Positions 5,950 to 6,912 of a stretch of 6,912 nucleotides of DNA are shown piece after piece (position 1 is the stretch's first letter; each line of letters begins with the position of its first letter). The notes beneath the pieces were generated by a model. That model was not told the DNA's origin. It ran no database searches and worked only from the letters and a program-made list of their open reading frames with translations. A program made the position numbers and the translations under genes. The DNA lies in the NCBI GenBank assembly GCA_023249695.1, contig JAHFCD010000121.1:1-6912 (forward strand), in the 5' to 3' direction. Source of the stretch: Elusimicrobiota bacterium. GTDB lineage: Bacteria > Elusimicrobiota > Elusimicrobia > UBA1565 > UBA9628.

Positions 5950-6198
5950 CTAGCGCTTCTTGGGTTTGCCGAGGCCCTCGGCCCACGCGCGGACCGTTTC
6001 ATGGTCCGAGACGCGTCCGGCGTCGACGTCGGCCAGGGCTTCCAAAGTCATCTCCCGGCGGAGCTCCTCGTGAGCCAGCCAGTCCGACAGGGCCTTTTGA
6101 ACGATCCAGCCGCGCGAGCGTTCCAGCCGGGACGCGGCGAGATCGACCTGCTTGGCGAGGTCGGCGGGCACATGGGCGGTCAGCACGCGGGTCTGCAT
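5950..6198 (-). CDS. Ribbon-helix-helix antitoxin (CopG/ParD-like)
   Basis: This 82-residue protein is the first gene of the toxin-antitoxin operon. Residues 4-11 (RVLTAHVP) are the DNA-contacting beta strand. Residues 12-27 and about 29-46 (SRGWIVQKALSDWLAHEE) are the two helices of a ribbon-helix-helix dimer. The C-terminal half (TLEALADVDAGRVSDHETVRAWAEGLG) is the acidic arm that in CopG/ParD-type antitoxins wraps and neutralises the toxin. Such proteins also repress their own operon, and a 17-bp palindrome lies just upstream. ATG at 6198 has GGAGG six bases before it, the best ribosome site in the window. The stop TAG touches the toxin GTG. Assignment to the antitoxin class is strong; the exact subfamily is uncertain. 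Confidence 0.9.
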   Translation of the reverse strand: MQTRVLTAHVPADLAKQVDLAASRLERSRGWIVQKALSDWLAHEELRREMTLEALADVDAGRVSDHETVRAWAEGLGKPKKR

Positions 6199-6204
6199 GG
6201 GGTT

Positions 6205-6209
6205 CCTCC
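6205..6209 (-). promoter_or_regulatory. Shine-Dalgarno of the antitoxin gene
   Basis: Minus-strand GGAGG, six bases before the ATG at 6198, sets the antitoxin start clearly. It is much stronger than the sites before the toxin, the Gre-like gene or the AddB-like gene, which agrees with the higher antitoxin synthesis expected in such operons. Confidence 0.7.
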
Positions 6210-6216
6210 GTCACTA

Positions 6217-6233
6217 TTAATCGTAACGATTAA
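6217..6233. promoter_or_regulatory. Palindromic operator candidate of the toxin-antitoxin operon
   Basis: TTAATCGTAACGATTAA is a perfect palindrome with 8-bp arms around one central base. It is strikingly AT-rich for this genome, begins 18 bases before the antitoxin ATG and covers the predicted -10. Ribbon-helix-helix antitoxins bind such dyads to repress their own promoter. Occupancy is inferred; the symmetry is seen. Confidence 0.6.
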
Positions 6234-6248
6234 ATGCGATTTTCGCAA
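6220..6248 (-). promoter_or_regulatory. Predicted promoter of the antitoxin-toxin(-hisS) operon
   Basis: Minus-strand TTGCGA (6248-6243) and TACGAT (6225-6220) are separated by 17 bases, a plausible sigma-70 pair (four of six matches at each hexamer). Transcription would begin near 6213, just before the Shine-Dalgarno, giving a leader of about 15 bases. The -10 lies inside the palindrome, so a bound antitoxin complex would block it. Confidence 0.4.
6235..6247. repeat. Second small inverted repeat in the divergent promoter region
   Basis: TGCGA (6235-6239) and TCGCA (6243-6247) are reverse complements separated by TTT. They overlap the predicted -35 of the antitoxin operon and lie just upstream of the -10-like element for the AddB-like gene. 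This could be a secondary binding site, but at 5 bp per arm chance is possible. Confidence 0.3.
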
Positions 6249-6257
6249 GGCCCAGGT

Positions 6258-6263
6258 TATAAA
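6258..6263 (+). promoter_or_regulatory. -10-like element before the AddB-like gene
   Basis: TATAAA matches five of six bases of the sigma-70 -10 consensus and stands out in this GC-rich DNA. It lies 15 bases before the ATG at 6279, so the transcript would have only a very short leader, and no Shine-Dalgarno is present. No good -35 is seen at the proper distance. Confidence 0.35.
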
Positions 6264-6278
6264 TCGCTAAACTGGCTC

Positions 6279-6912
6279 ATGCAGGTCGGCTTGAACGTCG
6301 TCTCCGGCCCGTTCGAGGACCTCGAGCGGGCCTTCGTCGCGCGCGTCCGGGAGCTCAAGCCCGGGCCCGGCGGACGCCCGCTGCTCGTCGTCGCGCCCTC
6401 GCGCGTGATGACGGACCGCCTCGAGCGCCTGCTGGCCGTCGAGAGCGGGCTGCCGCTCATCGGGGTCCACTTTCACACCTTCCACTCGCTCGCGGCCCTG
6501 GTCGTCGAGGAAGCGGGCTTCCCGGACGCGGCGCTCGTCACCGACCCGGTCTTTCACGACGCCGTCGTGGACCGGGCGCTGGATCTCGCGCCGGCCCTCG
6601 GCGTCGCCCGCGAGCTGCGCCCCAAGGCCCTCGCCTCCGCCGTGCGGTCGAGCCTGAGAGATTTAATCGACGCGGGCGTGGATGCCGGGCAGGTGGCCGA
6701 ACATTTCGGTTCCACGCTGATTAAGGAGGAGGAAGAGGCCGCGCGCTTTAACGCCCTCCTCGCGCTTCTCGCCCTTTACGAAAACGAGCTCGCGCGATTA
6801 GGAGTGCTCCCGCCCTCGGCCCTCGTCAAGCGCGCGGCGCAATCGGCCGCGGCGTCGGAATTCCTTTCGGGGTTCTCTGAGATTCTTTACTACGGGTTCT
6901 ACGATTTGACCG
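6279..6912 (+). CDS. AddB-like helicase/nuclease, N-terminal fragment (runs off the right edge)
   Basis: The frame is open from ATG 6279 to the window end: 211 residues with no stop. The start VVSGPFEDLERAFVARV (7-23) sits where a UvrD/AddB-type protein has its first strand and P-loop. LLVVAPSRVMTDRLERLL (35-52), FHTFHSLA (65-72) and ILYYGFYDLT (202-211) resemble the N-terminal helicase-like domain of AddB/PD-(D/E)XK helicase-nucleases, which process double-strand breaks for recombination with AddA. A GxGK[ST] Walker A motif is missing, so the helicase domain may be inactive for ATP, as in several AddB proteins. The nuclease domain would lie beyond the window. No Shine-Dalgarno precedes the ATG. 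An earlier in-frame ATG at 6234 would add 15 residues but lies over the operator region. Family-level identification is moderately sure; the AddB label is less so. Confidence 0.75.
   Translation, partial: MQVGLNVVSGPFEDLERAFVARVRELKPGPGGRPLLVVAPSRVMTDRLERLLAVESGLPLIGVHFHTFHSLAALVVEEAGFPDAALVTDPVFHDAVVDRALDLAPALGVARELRPKALASAVRSSLRDLIDAGVDAGQVAEHFGSTLIKEEEEAARFNALLALLALYENELARLGVLPPSALVKRAAQSAAASEFLSGFSEILYYGFYDLT

Noticed and set aside
5674..6912. A defence island combining the toxin-antitoxin pair with the AddB-like nuclease.
   Set aside because: No phage-defence effector, integrase or mobile element is visible. AddB-type genes and chromosomal toxin-antitoxin pairs are common, so adjacency alone does not support a defence system.

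Overview
The window is GC-rich (about 70% by eye), densely coding DNA from what looks like a Gram-negative bacterium. It carries a periplasm-facing membrane protein, a GreB-like factor, a ParDE-type toxin-antitoxin pair and an AddB-like recombination gene. No gene fixes the phylum. The mix would suit a GC-rich metagenomic lineage such as Elusimicrobiota or a deltaproteobacterial relative, but that is a guess. There are no tRNA or rRNA genes, transposases or CRISPR arrays, and no gene-free gap reaches 300 bases.

Layout. Bases 2-1972 (+) hold the C-terminal part, or possibly all, of an unrecognised envelope protein: a hydrophobic segment, a large beta-rich ectodomain, then four predicted membrane helices. 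Bases 2028-3749 (+) encode a fusion of a degenerate XdhC/CoxI-like domain with a MocA-type molybdopterin cytidylyltransferase. A perfect 9-bp inverted repeat touches its start codon, and a terminator-like hairpin lies at its stop. Convergent to it is a tightly packed minus-strand cluster, read from right to left: ribbon-helix-helix antitoxin (6198-5950), RelE/ParE-type toxin (5949-5674), histidyl-tRNA synthetase hisS (5677-4376), a tandem palindromic repeat (4379-4258), and a GreB-like transcription factor with a shortened coiled coil (4257-3763). Divergent from the antitoxin, at 6279, starts an AddB-like helicase/nuclease gene that runs off the right edge.

How the parts may work together. 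The toxin stop and the hisS start overlap as GTGA, and no convincing promoter separates them. The essential synthetase may therefore be transcribed at least partly from the autoregulated antitoxin promoter, which has a 17-bp palindrome over its -10. The 121-bp gap between hisS and the Gre-like gene consists of two 57-bp palindromic units plus a fragment. All four differences between the units fall in one codon phase and are synonymous in one plus-strand frame. This repeat, the toxin-antitoxin/hisS coupling and the XdhC-MocA fusion are the most unusual items. Nothing here is a clear-cut new multigene system.
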